A stretch of DNA of 64,000 nt from Paludibacterium paludis. GTDB lineage: Bacteria > Pseudomonadota > Gammaproteobacteria > Burkholderiales > Chromobacteriaceae. The stretch lies in assembly GCF_018802605.1 (NCBI RefSeq), contig NZ_CP069161.1, positions 3,968,001 through 4,032,000 of the forward strand. Reading direction: 5' to 3'. The translations under genes were made by a program, and so were the position numbers. The notes beneath the pieces are model-generated. The model saw nothing but the letters and a program-made list of their open reading frames with translations. It searched no databases and had not been told where the DNA came from. Every line of letters starts with the position of its first letter. Position 1 is the stretch's first letter. Below are positions 8,439 to 17,863 of this stretch, in pieces.

Positions 8439-9224
8439 ATGTCCGACCCAACCGCAGATCTCGACCGCCGTTTCGGCGGCATTGCCCGCTTGTACGGAGA
8501 CGCCGCGCTGGCGCGCTTCAGGCGGGCCCGCGTCTGTGTCGTGGGGGTCGGTGGCGTGGGCTCCTGGGTGGTCGAGGGGCTGGCGCGCAGCGGTATCGGT
8601 CACTTGACGCTGATCGACCTGGACAATGTCTGCGAATCCAACGTCAACCGCCAGTTGCCGGCGCTCGATCCGCTGTTCGGCATGGCCAAGGTCACCGCCT
8701 TGGCCGAACGCGTGCGCGCCATCAATCCGTCCTGCGCGGTCGAAGAGATCGAGGACTTCGTCACCGAAGACAATCTGGACGCCATGCTGGGACGGGATTT
8801 CGATTTCATTGTCGATGCCATCGACAGCCAGCGCGTGAAAACCGCCATGACCGTCTGGTGCGTGAAACGCCGCCAGCCCTTCATGGTCAGCGGCGGCGCA
8901 GGCGGGCAGATGGACCCGACGCGCATCCGGGTGGCCGACCTTGGCGAAGTCACGGACGATCCGCTGCTGGCCAAGATGCGCTACACGCTGCGCCGCCATC
9001 ATGGCTTCCCGCGCGAACAGGGCAAGCGCATGCGCGTGCCCTGCGTGTACTCCACCGAGCCGCTGACCTGGCCGCAAAGCGGTCACTGCGAGACGGAATC
9101 CGGCCCGCGCGGACTGTCATGCGCCGGATTCGGCGCCAGCATGGCGGTCACCGCTTCGTTCGGCATGGTCATGGTGTCCCGCGTGCTGGCGCACCTGGCC
9201 GCCGCGGCCGCGAAGGGCGCCTGA
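8439..9224 (+). CDS. tcdA: tRNA threonylcarbamoyladenosine dehydratase
   Basis: This is an E1-like (ThiF/MoeB fold) enzyme that cyclises t6A37 of tRNA to ct6A in an ATP-dependent dehydration. The 261-residue protein has the nucleotide-binding loop [11 protein letters not shown] (34-44), [15 protein letters not shown] (58-72), [10 protein letters not shown], and the C-terminal [23 protein letters not shown] region, split here only for description. An older name is CsdL/YgdL. The stop codon TGA shares its last base with the ATG of the next gene, so translation is likely coupled. Confidence 0.93.
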   Translation: MSDPTADLDRRFGGIARLYGDAALARFRRARVCVVGVGGVGSWVVEGLARSGIGHLTLIDLDNVCESNVNRQLPALDPLFGMAKVTALAERVRAINPSCAVEEIEDFVTEDNLDAMLGRDFDFIVDAIDSQRVKTAMTVWCVKRRQPFMVSGGAGGQMDPTRIRVADLGEVTDDPLLAKMRYTLRRHHGFPREQGKRMRVPCVYSTEPLTWPQSGHCETESGPRGLSCAGFGASMAVTASFGMVMVSRVLAHLAAAAAKGA

Positions 9225-9481
9225 TGGAGTGCCGCGCCGGTTGCGGCGCCTGCTGCATCGCGCCGTCGATCACCAGCCCGATACCGGGGATGCCTTTGGG
9301 AAAACCCGCCGGGGTCCCGTGCATACAGCTGTCGGATGACTTCAGGTGCGGGATTTTCGGGCAGTCGGAACGGCCCGCGTGTTGCGGGGGGCTCAAGCCG
9401 TCGGCGCAGATGTGCGGAGCAAACCGTGATGAAGCGATAAACTGGCTGTCCGAACTCGAGCGTCTGACAGCGCCGGACTGA
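9224..9481 (+). CDS. YkgJ family cysteine cluster protein
   Basis: The product is an 85-residue protein with nine cysteines: CxxxCxxCC at the N-terminus (Cys3, 7, 10, 11), then Cys33, 42, 53, 54 and 64. This matches the YkgJ/CxxCxxCC family of probable zinc- or iron-sulfur-binding small proteins, whose function is unknown. [20 protein letters not shown] is typical of the family. Its ATG overlaps the tcdA stop by one base (TGATG). It ends 11 bases from the convergent HD-GYP gene. The frame also stays open far upstream inside tcdA, but that part is not coding. Confidence 0.85.
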   Translation: MECRAGCGACCIAPSITSPIPGMPLGKPAGVPCIQLSDDFRCGIFGQSERPACCGGLKPSAQMCGANRDEAINWLSELERLTAPD

Positions 9482-9492
9482 ATCCTCCCGGT

Positions 9493-10419
9493 TTATCTCC
9501 CGAACCAGCGCTGTATCCAGGTCCGGCCATCGGCATCCCGGTCCGGCGCGGCCAGAAGCGCGGTCACCGCCGAAACGACCATCCCGGCCAGCAGCGGTTC
9601 GTCAACCTCCATCTCCAGTTGCGCGGCATCGCCACGCCGGCCGGTGGCGGCAATGCGCACATCGCCCTCGCGGCCCATGGTTTCGATGCGCGCCTGAGCG
9701 CCGCAGCAACGGCAGTACACCACCTCGCCGGGCTTCTGGTCGCGTCTTACCACAATGGTCGGTCCGCAAGCACCGCACAGTTGCAAGGGGATGCCCAGAT
9801 CGGAGTGCCCGACAATCGCGTCAAGCCGACCGGTTTCGCCCAGCGCGACGAAATGGCGCACCAGCCGCGCATCGAACTGACGGCCCGCCTCCTCGTTCAG
9901 GATCGCCAGAGCCCGCTCAACCGGCATGCCCTCGCGGTAGGGGCGCGTGCTGGTCATCGCGTCGAACGCATCGCACAGCCCCACGATACGGGCATCGGCG
10001 GAAATGTCATCCTGAGTCCGACCCGCCGGGTAACCCAGCCCGTCAGGCCTCTCGTGGTGTTCGAAGATGGCCGGGCCGATCCACGCGGCCAAAGGATGTC
10101 CATGGATCAGGCGCTCGCCGATGGCCGGATGAGTCTTGATGGTCTCGTATTCTTCGTCGGTGAGTTTGTCCCGTTTATTGAGAATGGCGTCCGGCACACC
10201 GATCTTTCCCAGGTCGTGCAAAAATCCGCCCAGCGACACCCGCGCCACGTCGGAGGCGGGCCAGGCCAGATCCTCGGCCAACAAGCGCGCGAACTGGGAG
10301 ACGCGCCATAAATGGCCGCCGGTATAGGGGTCGCGGGCCTCCACCAACCAGGCCATGCGATACAGACTGTCGATCAGGGGAAGGGCCACGTCGGTGCGCG
10401 GCAGCGAAGAGGCGGGCAT
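9493..10419 (-). CDS. HD-GYP domain protein, probable c-di-GMP phosphodiesterase
   Basis: The predicted protein has 308 residues. The HD-GYP domain spans about 20-195, with HD at 68-69 in FLHDLGKIGVP and the diagnostic HHERPDGLGYP (121-131). Enzymes of this class hydrolyse cyclic di-GMP and so favour motility over biofilm. No receiver domain is attached. The C-terminal 100 residues hold a zinc-ribbon-like cluster (Cys215, Cys218, Cys236, Cys238, Cys239), which is unusual. The start at 10419 follows GGAG with six bases between; an upstream ATG at 10446 lacks a site. It lies downstream of the opp operon but behind that operon's terminator. Confidence 0.88.
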   Translation of the reverse strand: MPASSLPRTDVALPLIDSLYRMAWLVEARDPYTGGHLWRVSQFARLLAEDLAWPASDVARVSLGGFLHDLGKIGVPDAILNKRDKLTDEEYETIKTHPAIGERLIHGHPLAAWIGPAIFEHHERPDGLGYPAGRTQDDISADARIVGLCDAFDAMTSTRPYREGMPVERALAILNEEAGRQFDARLVRHFVALGETGRLDAIVGHSDLGIPLQLCGACGPTIVVRRDQKPGEVVYCRCCGAQARIETMGREGDVRIAATGRRGDAAQLEMEVDEPLLAGMVVSAVTALLAAPDRDADGRTWIQRWFGR

Positions 10420-10460
10420 GATCGGCTCCACGGTTGGCTGGAGCACTCGTTATAGCCCGG

Positions 10461-10495
10461 AAAACAGGCCGCCGCGCGGGTTGGCGACGGCGGCC
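10461..10495 (-). terminator. Terminator of the opp operon
   Basis: On the minus strand, an 8-bp GC stem (GGCCGCCG / CGGCGGCC, arms 10488-10495 and 10467-10474) is followed by TGTTTT. It begins 11 bases past the oppF stop and closes oppABCDF before the HD-GYP gene. Confidence 0.75.
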
Positions 10496-10505
10496 CCGGT
10501 AAGGA

Positions 10506-11504
10506 TCAGGCCAGCAGACAGGCGCTTTGGGTATCCTCGCTCAGCGCCTTCAGACGCGGCGTCTCGGCCCCGCATCGCGCTTCCGCCTTCGGGCAGCGCG
10601 TGCGGAACACGCAGCCTGATGGCGGATTCAGCGGGGACGGCAGATCGCCGCCCAGCAGCTCGATAACCTTGACCCGCTCGCGCGCCGGATCCGGAACCGG
10701 AATCGCCGACAACAGCGCTCGGGTGTAGGGATGGCTTGGCCTATCGTAGAGCGCGTGTTTTTTCGCGAGCTCCATCTCCCGTCCCAGATACATCACCAGA
10801 ATCCGGTCGGAGATGTGCTTGACCACCGCCAGGTCGTGCGCGATGAAAATCAGCGCCAGTCCCATTTCGCGCTGCAATTCCTTGAGTAGATTGATGATCT
10901 GCGCCTGGATCGACACATCGAGCGCCGACACCGGTTCATCGCAAATCACCAGCTTTGGCTCCAGGATCAGCGCCCGGGCGATGCCGATACGCTGGCACTG
11001 CCCCCCGGAAAACTCGTGGGGATAGCGGTTGATCTGCTGCTCGGTCAGGCCGACACGCCTCATCATCCTGCGCACCCGCTCCATCACGTCCTTGTCGGAC
11101 AGCTCGGGACGGTGAGTGCGCAGTGGCTCGGCGATGATCTGCGCCACGGTCATGCGCGGGTTGAGCGAGGCGAGCGGGTCCTGGAAGATCATCTGGATGT
11201 CGCGCCGCACATCGTGCCAGTCGCGGGCCGAGCCTTTGAGCAGGTCCTTGCCCATCCAGACGATCTCGCCCGAAGTGGCCGGCACGAGATTGATGATCGC
11301 GCGCGACAGGGTGGACTTGCCGCAGCCGGACTCGCCGACCACGCCGAGCGTTTCGCCCGCGAAGAGATCGAACGACACACCGTCGACCGCCTTGAGGGTT
11401 TTTTTCGCGGTCCAGGGCCATTCGGTGCCCCCGCCGGATACCTGGAAATGCACTTTGATATCGCGCACCGACAGAATCGGCGCCTGCGGATTTTGCTCAG
11501 CCAT
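10506..11504 (-). CDS. oppF: Oligopeptide ABC transporter ATP-binding protein OppF
   Basis: This is one of the two ATPases of the peptide importer. The 332-residue protein has Walker A GESGCGKST, signature FSGGQCQRIGIARAL, Walker B LVICDEPVSALD, and the C-terminal oligopeptide-transporter extension with CVFRTRC and a further Cys that in this family can hold a 4Fe-4S cluster. Its ATG lies inside the end of oppD (8-base overlap). It could equally be called DppF; the substrate range is set by the binding protein. Confidence 0.9.
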   Translation of the reverse strand: MAEQNPQAPILSVRDIKVHFQVSGGGTEWPWTAKKTLKAVDGVSFDLFAGETLGVVGESGCGKSTLSRAIINLVPATSGEIVWMGKDLLKGSARDWHDVRRDIQMIFQDPLASLNPRMTVAQIIAEPLRTHRPELSDKDVMERVRRMMRRVGLTEQQINRYPHEFSGGQCQRIGIARALILEPKLVICDEPVSALDVSIQAQIINLLKELQREMGLALIFIAHDLAVVKHISDRILVMYLGREMELAKKHALYDRPSHPYTRALLSAIPVPDPARERVKVIELLGGDLPSPLNPPSGCVFRTRCPKAEARCGAETPRLKALSEDTQSACLLA

Positions 11505-12501
11505 GAACCACCTCCTCGCGAACAGCGGGAATCACTTCCGCCGCGGGCCGGAAACAGGCGCGCAGCACTGTCGGATCGCACTCGGACGCTTCGAGCGCCG
11601 GCACTTCCCGGTGGCAGCGTTCGGAAGCCATCGAGCAGCGCTCAGAGAACGGACAACCCCTGGGCATATTGGCGAGGTTCGGCGGATTGCCGGGAATGCT
11701 GATCAGCTCGGCCCCATCGTGATCGAGGCGCGGCAGCGCGCCCAGCAAGCCCACGGTGTAAGGATGGGACGGGCGGTAGAACAGCTCGTCGGCGGAACCG
11801 AATTCCATCACCCGGCCGCCATACATCACCATCACCTGGTCGCACAAACCGGCCACCACACCCAGATCGTGGGTGATCATGACGATCGCCGTGCCGAAAT
11901 CACGCTGCAGGTCGCGCAACAGGTTGAGAATCTGCGCTTGCACCGTCACATCGAGCGCCGTGGTCGGCTCGTCGGCGATCAGAATTTCCGGCTCGCACAA
12001 TAGTGCCATCGCGATCATCACGCGCTGGCGCATCCCCCCGGAAAACTCGTGCGGATACATGCCCACACGCCGCGCCGCATCGGGAATGCGCACCGCGTCG
12101 AGCAATTCGATCGAACGCTTTTTGGCATCGCGACGGCTCATGCCCTTGTGCAGCTCGAGCACTTCGCTCATCTGCCGCTCAATGGTCAGATACGGATTGA
12201 GCGAAGTCATCGGATCCTGGAAGATCATCGACAGACGGTCGCCACGGATGCCGTTCAATTCGCGGGCCGGCATCGTCAGCAGATCCCGCCCCTGATACAG
12301 CACTTCGCCGGTCGCCTCGCCGTTCTTGGCCAGGAGGCCCATCACGGCCAGTACGGTCTGACTCTTGCCGGAGCCGGATTCGCCCACGATACCGAGGGTC
12401 TGGCCGCGCTCCAGGCTGAAACTCACGCCGTTGACGGCATGCACCATCGCGTCGTGCGTCGCGAAACGCACGCCGAGGTTCTTCACTTCTAGCAAAGACA
12501 T
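11497..12501 (-). CDS. oppD: Oligopeptide ABC transporter ATP-binding protein OppD
   Basis: The second ATPase of the importer has 334 residues. Walker A is GESGSGKSQ, the signature FSGGMRQRVMIAMAL, and Walker B ILIADEPTTALD. The C-terminal extension includes GCPFSERC, again with the family's cysteines. It sits between oppC (21-base gap) and oppF (8-base overlap) in the usual A-B-C-D-F order. It pairs with OppF as a heterodimer on the cytoplasmic face. Confidence 0.9.
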   Translation of the reverse strand: MSLLEVKNLGVRFATHDAMVHAVNGVSFSLERGQTLGIVGESGSGKSQTVLAVMGLLAKNGEATGEVLYQGRDLLTMPARELNGIRGDRLSMIFQDPMTSLNPYLTIERQMSEVLELHKGMSRRDAKKRSIELLDAVRIPDAARRVGMYPHEFSGGMRQRVMIAMALLCEPEILIADEPTTALDVTVQAQILNLLRDLQRDFGTAIVMITHDLGVVAGLCDQVMVMYGGRVMEFGSADELFYRPSHPYTVGLLGALPRLDHDGAELISIPGNPPNLANMPRGCPFSERCSMASERCHREVPALEASECDPTVLRACFRPAAEVIPAVREEVVHG

Positions 12502-12522
12502 CGTTTGTCCTCTCCTCGCCGG

Positions 12523-13440
12523 TCAGCGGTCTTTCGGATCCAGCGCGTCGCGCAGGCCGTCACCGACAAAGTTGGCGCAATACATCGTCACCGACAGGAA
12601 AGCCGCCGGGATCAGCAGCATCCAGGGCGCGGTCTCCATCTGGCGCGATCCATCCTGCACCAGCACTCCCCAACTGGTCATCGGATCCTGCACGCCAAGC
12701 CCCAGGAAGGACAGCACCGATTCGGTGAGGATCACGTTGGGGATGGTCACCGTGGCGTACACCACGACAATGCCCAACAGGTTGGGCACGATGTGCCGGA
12801 AAATGATCGTGCGCCGCGAGGCGCCGATGGCATGGGCCGCCTCGACGAACTCCTTGGACTTGAGCGCCAGCGTCTGACCGCGGACGATGCGCGCCATGTC
12901 CAGCCAGGAGATGGCCCCCAGCGCGATGAACATCAGCACCAGGCTGCGCCCGAAGAAAGTCATCAGCAAAATGGCGAACAGCATGAACGGCAGAGCGTAC
13001 ATCACGTCCACAAAACGCATCATGAAACCATCGATACGGCCGCCGAAGTAGCCCGCCGTCGCCCCCCACATCACACCGATCAGAACCGAGACCAGCGAGC
13101 CGAGCAGCCCGACCATGAACGTCACGCGGCCGCCGACCAGGGTACGCACCAGGAGGTCGCGGCCGTTGTCGTCGGTGCCGAACAGATGCCAGCCTTCCAT
13201 GGTGGGCGCGATGCCCATGTTGGCGGTGTCGGTGTAGTCGAAATCGTTCGGCAGCACCCATGGGCCGATCACGATCAGGATGGCCAGCAGGCCGAGGAGG
13301 ATCAGACTGGCCACAGCCGCGCGGTTTCTCAGGAACCGGCGCCGGGCATCGGCCCAGGGGCTGCGCCCCTGCATCTGGCTTTCGGTGGCCTGAGCCAGCG
13401 AATCGGCCAGCGCCGTTTTCTTGGCTTTGGAAAATTGCAT
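12523..13440 (-). CDS. oppC: Oligopeptide ABC transporter permease OppC
   Basis: This inner-membrane subunit has 305 residues. It carries the long N-terminal extension typical of OppC before the first membrane helix (about 40-60), then a periplasmic segment with HLFGTDDNGRD, a hallmark of DppC/OppC, and five more hydrophobic stretches. The EAA loop EAAHAIGASRRTIIFRHI, which docks the ATPases, is present. It starts 15 bases after oppB. Confidence 0.9.
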   Translation of the reverse strand: MQFSKAKKTALADSLAQATESQMQGRSPWADARRRFLRNRAAVASLILLGLLAILIVIGPWVLPNDFDYTDTANMGIAPTMEGWHLFGTDDNGRDLLVRTLVGGRVTFMVGLLGSLVSVLIGVMWGATAGYFGGRIDGFMMRFVDVMYALPFMLFAILLMTFFGRSLVLMFIALGAISWLDMARIVRGQTLALKSKEFVEAAHAIGASRRTIIFRHIVPNLLGIVVVYATVTIPNVILTESVLSFLGLGVQDPMTSWGVLVQDGSRQMETAPWMLLIPAAFLSVTMYCANFVGDGLRDALDPKDR

Positions 13441-13455
13441 GGTTTTACCCCGGGA

Positions 13456-14373
13456 TCAGTAGCGGATGCGCGGATCGAGCATCGCGTAGACGATGTCCAC
13501 GATCAGATTGAACAGCACCGTGAAAAAAGCGATCAGCACCACGAGTCCCAGCACCAGCGTGAAATCGCGGTTGAGCGCGCCGTTGATCAGGAGACGGCCG
13601 AGCCCCGGAATCGAGAACATGCTCTCGGTCACCACCGCCTGGGCGATCGATGACACGGCGAGCGGTCCGAGCAGCGTGACGATCGGCAGCAACGCCGGCT
13701 TGAGCGCATGGCGCATCACGATGGTACGCATCGGCAGGCCTTTGGCGCGCGCGGTGCGGATGAAGTTGCTGTTGAGCACTTCGATCAGGCTGCCGCGCAT
13801 CACCCGTCCCAGCGTGGCGACGTTGATGATGGTCAGCAGCCCCACGGGGAGAGCCATGTACTCCGGCGTCATTTCGAACTGGCCGTACGGCAGCCAGTTG
13901 AGCCACAGGCAGAAGATCAGGATCATCACCGGCCCGATGATGAACGAAGGGACGGCACTGCCGAAGTTGCCAAGGAACATGACGAAATAATCGACAAGGC
14001 TGTTCTGCCGCAGCGCGGCGATAACGCCGAGCAGCACGCCGATCACCAGCGCCGCGACCAGCGAAATGCCGCCCACCGTGAGCGAGACCGGCAGGGCGTT
14101 CGCCACCAGGTCGTTGACGCTCCAGTCGGCGTATTTGAACGACGCGCCCAGATCGCCGTGGATCAGGTTGTTAAGATAGTGCAGGTACTGCTCGTACAAC
14201 GGTGCGTCAAGATGATACTTGGCCTGCAAGTTGGCCAGCACGGCTTCCGAGACCTGGCGTTCGCCATCGAACGGCCCGCCCGGAACCGAATGCAGCATCA
14301 TAAAACACACCGTCACCACCACAAGAATGGTGGGCACCGCGCCGGCGATGCGCTTCAGGATATAGGACAACAT
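13456..14373 (-). CDS. oppB: Oligopeptide ABC transporter permease OppB
   Basis: The first permease of the importer has 305 residues and opens with MLSYILKRIAGAVPTILVV, the characteristic first helix of OppB/DppB. GGPFDGERQVSE marks the periplasmic loop, and TARAKGLPMRTIVMRHALK is the EAA loop. It lies 98 bases after oppA; a stem-loop in that gap may reduce expression of the membrane subunits relative to the binding protein. Confidence 0.9.
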   Translation of the reverse strand: MLSYILKRIAGAVPTILVVVTVCFMMLHSVPGGPFDGERQVSEAVLANLQAKYHLDAPLYEQYLHYLNNLIHGDLGASFKYADWSVNDLVANALPVSLTVGGISLVAALVIGVLLGVIAALRQNSLVDYFVMFLGNFGSAVPSFIIGPVMILIFCLWLNWLPYGQFEMTPEYMALPVGLLTIINVATLGRVMRGSLIEVLNSNFIRTARAKGLPMRTIVMRHALKPALLPIVTLLGPLAVSSIAQAVVTESMFSIPGLGRLLINGALNRDFTLVLGLVVLIAFFTVLFNLIVDIVYAMLDPRIRY

Positions 14374-14420
14374 GAAACGGATTCCTCCCTACCAGCATGG
14401 GACGGCCGCAAGCGAACACG

Positions 14421-14451
14421 CCCGTCCTCACCCGGAGAGGGAGAAGACGGG
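14421..14451 (-). other. Stem-loop between oppA and oppB
   Basis: An inverted repeat (CCCGTC at 14421-14426, GACGGG at 14446-14451) lies in the 98-base gap between oppA and oppB and has no T tail. Such intercistronic hairpins often protect the binding-protein mRNA end. The call rests on the repeat and its position only. Confidence 0.35.
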
Positions 14452-14471
14452 ACGCGGGCGGCCGTTCAGGC

Positions 14472-16085
14472 TCAGTGCTTGATGATGTACAGATCGCTGG
14501 TGCGGAAACGCTCGAACGCGTTGCTGGTGAAGTAACCGCCCACCCACGATTTGACGAGGCGCGGGGAGGTGTACTGGAACAGCGGAATCAGCGGATAGTC
14601 CTCCATCGCCAGCCGGCCCGCCTCGGTGAGAACCGCGGAGCGCTTGGCCAGATCATTGGACGCGTAACCCTGGTTGATCAGGGCATCCACTTTCTTGCTG
14701 CAGTACTTCTGGTCGTTCTGCGGGCTGTTGCAACGCAGAAGATCAAGGAAGGTCGAGGCATCGTTGTAGTCGGCGTTCCAGCCGTTGCGGGCCACCTGAT
14801 AGGCGCCGTCGTGGCGGGTTTTCAGGAAAACCTTGAACTCCTGGTTTTCCATGGTCGCCTGAACGCCCAGCTTGTTCTTCCATTCGCCGATGGCGAACAC
14901 CGCGATCTTCTTGTGCAGATCCGTGGTGTTGTACATGTACTTGAACTTGAGCGGCCTGTTCGGACCGTAACCGGCGGCGGCGAGCAGTTTCTTCGCCTCA
15001 TCGATACGCTTTTGCATCGGCCATGCCGACCAGTCGTAGGCGCTCACTTTCGCGCCCTCCATGCCCTTGACGAACAGGCCGTAGGCGGGCCGCTGGCCTT
15101 CGCCCAGCACCTTGCCGGTCAGCACGTCGCGGTCGATCACCATCGACAGCGCCTTGCGTACGCGGATATCTTTCATCACCGGGTCAGTATTGTTGATGCC
15201 CATGTAATAGAGCGCGATGGTGAGGCCTACGCGGTAGTCTTTCGGCATTTCCTTCGACAGTTTGGCGTAGGAGCCGGACGGCGCGCGGTCGGTCCAGTCA
15301 AGCTGGCCGGCCTTGAACATCTTGAACGTGGCGTCTTCGCTCTCGGTCGGATCGAAGGTCACGCGGGTGATGACGGTGGTCGAGGCGTTCCAGTAGTTGG
15401 GGTTCTTTTCCAGCACGATACGGCTGTTCGGCACCCATTCCTTGAGGACATAGCCGCCGTTGCTGACCAGCTTGCCAGGCTTGGTGAAATCCTTGCCGCC
15501 CTTCAGATAGGCGCCCTTGTTGAGCGGGGCCATGGTCGGATTGGACAGCAGATCCGGGAGGAAAGGCGTCGGCACGGCGGTTTTCACTTCCACTGTGCCG
15601 GCATCCAGGGCCTTGATGCCCAGTGCGGTGACGGGTTTCTTGCCGGCGAGAATGGCGCTGCCGTTGGCAATGAAATCCAGGAAAATGGTGTACTTGGAGG
15701 CGGTTTTCGGATCAACCGTGCGCTGCCAGGAGAACACGAAGTCATTAGCGGTGACCGGCTCGCCGTTCGACCAGCGGGCATTTTTACGCAGCTTGAACAC
15801 CCAGGTCAGCGGATCCTTGCGGGTCCAGCTTTCGGCCACGCCCGGAACGATCTTGCCCGAGCTGTCGATGGCGGTCAGACCTTCGAAGAGATCGCGCGCG
15901 ACATGGTTGGCCGGCACGCTTTCGATCTGGGAAATATCCAGCGATTCGACTTCGGCGCCGATATTGCGGACGAGTTCCTGCTTGGCGGCCAGCTGGGTGC
16001 CGGCGGGGACTTTCGCAGCCATGCTCTGACCGGACATTGCCAGTGCGATGGACGCGGCTATGACTGACAACGCGTTCTTTGTCAT
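14472..16085 (-). CDS. oppA: Periplasmic oligopeptide-binding protein OppA
   Basis: This is the substrate-binding protein (SBP_bac_5 family) that delivers peptides to OppBC. The 537-residue protein has a Sec signal (MTKNALSVIAASIALAMSG, cleavage near SMAA) with no lipobox cysteine, so it is a free periplasmic protein. ESLDISQIESVPANHVARDL, DLFEGLTAID and the later NGGYVLKEWVPNSRIVLEKN are typical of OppA rather than DppA. AGGAGA precedes the ATG by about 10 bases. A long leader (see 16086-16770) lies upstream. Confidence 0.93.
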   Translation of the reverse strand: MTKNALSVIAASIALAMSGQSMAAKVPAGTQLAAKQELVRNIGAEVESLDISQIESVPANHVARDLFEGLTAIDSSGKIVPGVAESWTRKDPLTWVFKLRKNARWSNGEPVTANDFVFSWQRTVDPKTASKYTIFLDFIANGSAILAGKKPVTALGIKALDAGTVEVKTAVPTPFLPDLLSNPTMAPLNKGAYLKGGKDFTKPGKLVSNGGYVLKEWVPNSRIVLEKNPNYWNASTTVITRVTFDPTESEDATFKMFKAGQLDWTDRAPSGSYAKLSKEMPKDYRVGLTIALYYMGINNTDPVMKDIRVRKALSMVIDRDVLTGKVLGEGQRPAYGLFVKGMEGAKVSAYDWSAWPMQKRIDEAKKLLAAAGYGPNRPLKFKYMYNTTDLHKKIAVFAIGEWKNKLGVQATMENQEFKVFLKTRHDGAYQVARNGWNADYNDASTFLDLLRCNSPQNDQKYCSKKVDALINQGYASNDLAKRSAVLTEAGRLAMEDYPLIPLFQYTSPRLVKSWVGGYFTSNAFERFRTSDLYIIKH

Positions 16086-16770
16086 TTCGCCTATTCTCCT
16101 GTTTTATTACGTCGATCCGCGGGGTTGCGGTCGTATTCTTATGGCTCCCCCGGAGGTAGCCGAGGGGTTCAATCCATTATGCCCCCCCTTTTTTTGGGGA
16201 TTCAAGACGTTAGCCATACAACTTGTTGCCTAGCTAATGACATTGACCTCAAAAAAAGCCGTAACATGCCAAGGTATTTTCAAGGAAGCCATTCTCTCAA
16301 CGGCGGATTATGACTTATTCATTGACATTTGCCACCCATAACTCAGTACAAGTCGACAAAATCAATGACAAATTGTTGTTTGTCTGTCCGACAAACTATT
16401 TTTTGCAACACACCAAGATGAAAGAAACGAGGAGTCCGGAACGGCCGCCCAAGGGAAAAGCCGGGAAGCCGGCCGTCACGGCGGCGGACCGGCAGGCCAT
16501 GCCGGGTTGATGTTCGCCTGCGACAAACGTCAGGAGCAGGTTCTCGCGACGATCCGTGCCGGAGCGTCTGACCGGCTCCGGGCGATGCGCGGCAACAAGC
16601 GGCAATCCGAACGACGCGGACAACACATCGATGGGCACCGACCGAACATGCCAAACGCATTCTCGAATCGGACATGTGCCCTGGAGAGAGGTGTGTCGAT
16701 TTTCGCTATCATGGAAGGCTACTTCGATCGCTATTTGCTGAACAGCACCGGTCGCAGCCCCGTTCGCACG
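16086..16770. other. Long intergenic region upstream of oppA; no gene seen
   Basis: About 690 bases lie between oppA and the hairpin after pyrC. The oppA-proximal half (16086-16400) is clearly richer in A+T. It includes a CCCC-T7-GGGG run near 16181-16199, which would form a small hairpin in the oppA leader. Several open frames of 60-120 codons cross the region, but none has both a ribosome site and protein-like composition, so I call no gene. It should contain the opp promoter; I could not pick a convincing -35/-10 pair. Confidence 0.5.
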
Positions 16771-16804
16771 ACAATCGCCACCCGCCGGGAGGGAGAGCGA
16801 TTGT
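16771..16804 (-). repeat. Inverted repeat just after the pyrC stop
   Basis: ACAATCGC (16771-16778) and GCGATTGT (16797-16804) form an 8-bp stem that starts one base beyond the pyrC stop. On the minus strand it has no U tract, so it may be a weak terminator or an mRNA end-protecting hairpin. Confidence 0.4.
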
Positions 16805-16805
16805 G

Positions 16806-17849
16806 TCAGCCGACCGGCACAAATCGCCAGGCGATCGTCTCGCCAGCGCGTAGCGGCACCAGCGAATCTCCCGGATAAGGCAAGGCCTCCGGTACGGTCC
16901 AGGATTCGCGCGCCAGCGTCACGCGGTCAGAATTGCGCGGCAAGCGGTAGAAATCCGCTCCGTGGAAGCTCGCGAACGCTTCGAGACGGTCCAGCGCGCC
17001 CACCGACTCGAAGGCCTCGGCATACAGTTCGATAGCGGCGTTGGCCGTGTACATGCCGGCGCAACCGCATGCCGCCTCCTTGGCGCCGCGGGCATGCGGC
17101 GCGCTGTCCGTCCCCAGGAAAAACTTCGGCGAACCGGAAGTCGCGGCGGCCAGCAGCGCCTTGCGATGCTCCTCGCGCTTGAGCACCGGCAGGCAATAGT
17201 GGTGCGGACGGATGCCGCCGGCGAACAGCGCGTTGCGGTTCATCAGCAGATGATGGGCGGTGATGGTCGCCGCCACGTTACCGTCCGCCGCCGCGACGTA
17301 TTCGGCCGCCTGACGCGTGGTGATGTGCTCGAACACCACGCGCAGCGATGGCAGCCGCCTGCGCAGCGGTTCGAAAACCGTATCGATGAACACCGCCTCG
17401 CGATCGAATACGTCCACATCCGGATCGGTGACTTCACCATGAACCAGCAAGGGCACACCGTATTCGGCCATCGCCTCGAGAGCCGGCATGGCCTTGTCGA
17501 CCGAGGTCACGCCGGCGTCGGAATTGGTGGTCGCGCCGGCGGGATACAGCTTCAAGGCGTGGACGAAGGGACTCTCCGATGCGCGCATGACTTCCGCGGC
17601 GGGAGTATTGTCGGTCAGATACAAGGTCATCAGCGGCTCGAACGCGCTGTCTGCCGGTCGTGCCGCCCGAATCCGGTCGCGGTAGGCGAGCGCCGCCTCC
17701 ACCGTGGTCACCGGCGGTTTGAGATTGGGCATCACAATGGCGCGCCCCATCTGGCGACAGGTATCGGCCAGCACGGAGGCCATCGCCGCGCCATCGCGCA
17801 GATGCAGGTGCCAGTCGTCGGGGCGAACGATCGAAAGAGTCGTGGTCAT
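16806..17849 (-). CDS. pyrC: Dihydroorotase
   Basis: This is the third step of pyrimidine synthesis: cyclisation of carbamoyl-aspartate to dihydroorotate. The predicted protein has 347 residues and is of the short class II (E. coli-like) type. The metal-binding HLHLRDG has His14 and His16, and the carbamylated lysine is Lys100 in [13 protein letters not shown]. Later histidines (VHGEVTD, FEHITT) complete the binuclear zinc site. The start at 17849 matches the family N-terminus [14 protein letters not shown]; an open frame continues to 18056 over tusA but is not coding. It lies 14 bases behind tusA. Confidence 0.95.
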   Translation of the reverse strand: MTTTLSIVRPDDWHLHLRDGAAMASVLADTCRQMGRAIVMPNLKPPVTTVEAALAYRDRIRAARPADSAFEPLMTLYLTDNTPAAEVMRASESPFVHALKLYPAGATTNSDAGVTSVDKAMPALEAMAEYGVPLLVHGEVTDPDVDVFDREAVFIDTVFEPLRRRLPSLRVVFEHITTRQAAEYVAAADGNVAATITAHHLLMNRNALFAGGIRPHHYCLPVLKREEHRKALLAAATSGSPKFFLGTDSAPHARGAKEAACGCAGMYTANAAIELYAEAFESVGALDRLEAFASFHGADFYRLPRNSDRVTLARESWTVPEALPYPGDSLVPLRAGETIAWRFVPVG

Positions 17850-17863
17850 GTCTGAGTCCTGCC

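Noticed and set aside
12505..13653. Plus-strand open frame opposite oppC
   Set aside because: The composition (Gln/His/Asp-rich) mirrors the complement of a membrane protein; there is no supported start.
14397..16067. Long plus-strand open frame opposite oppA
   Set aside because: It is the antisense of a clear OppA gene; the translation is His/Gly/Val-rich without domains, as expected from high-GC antisense frames.
16507..16878. Small plus-strand frame between oppA and pyrC
   Set aside because: It overlaps the pyrC 3' end, lacks a ribosome site and has no protein-like pattern.
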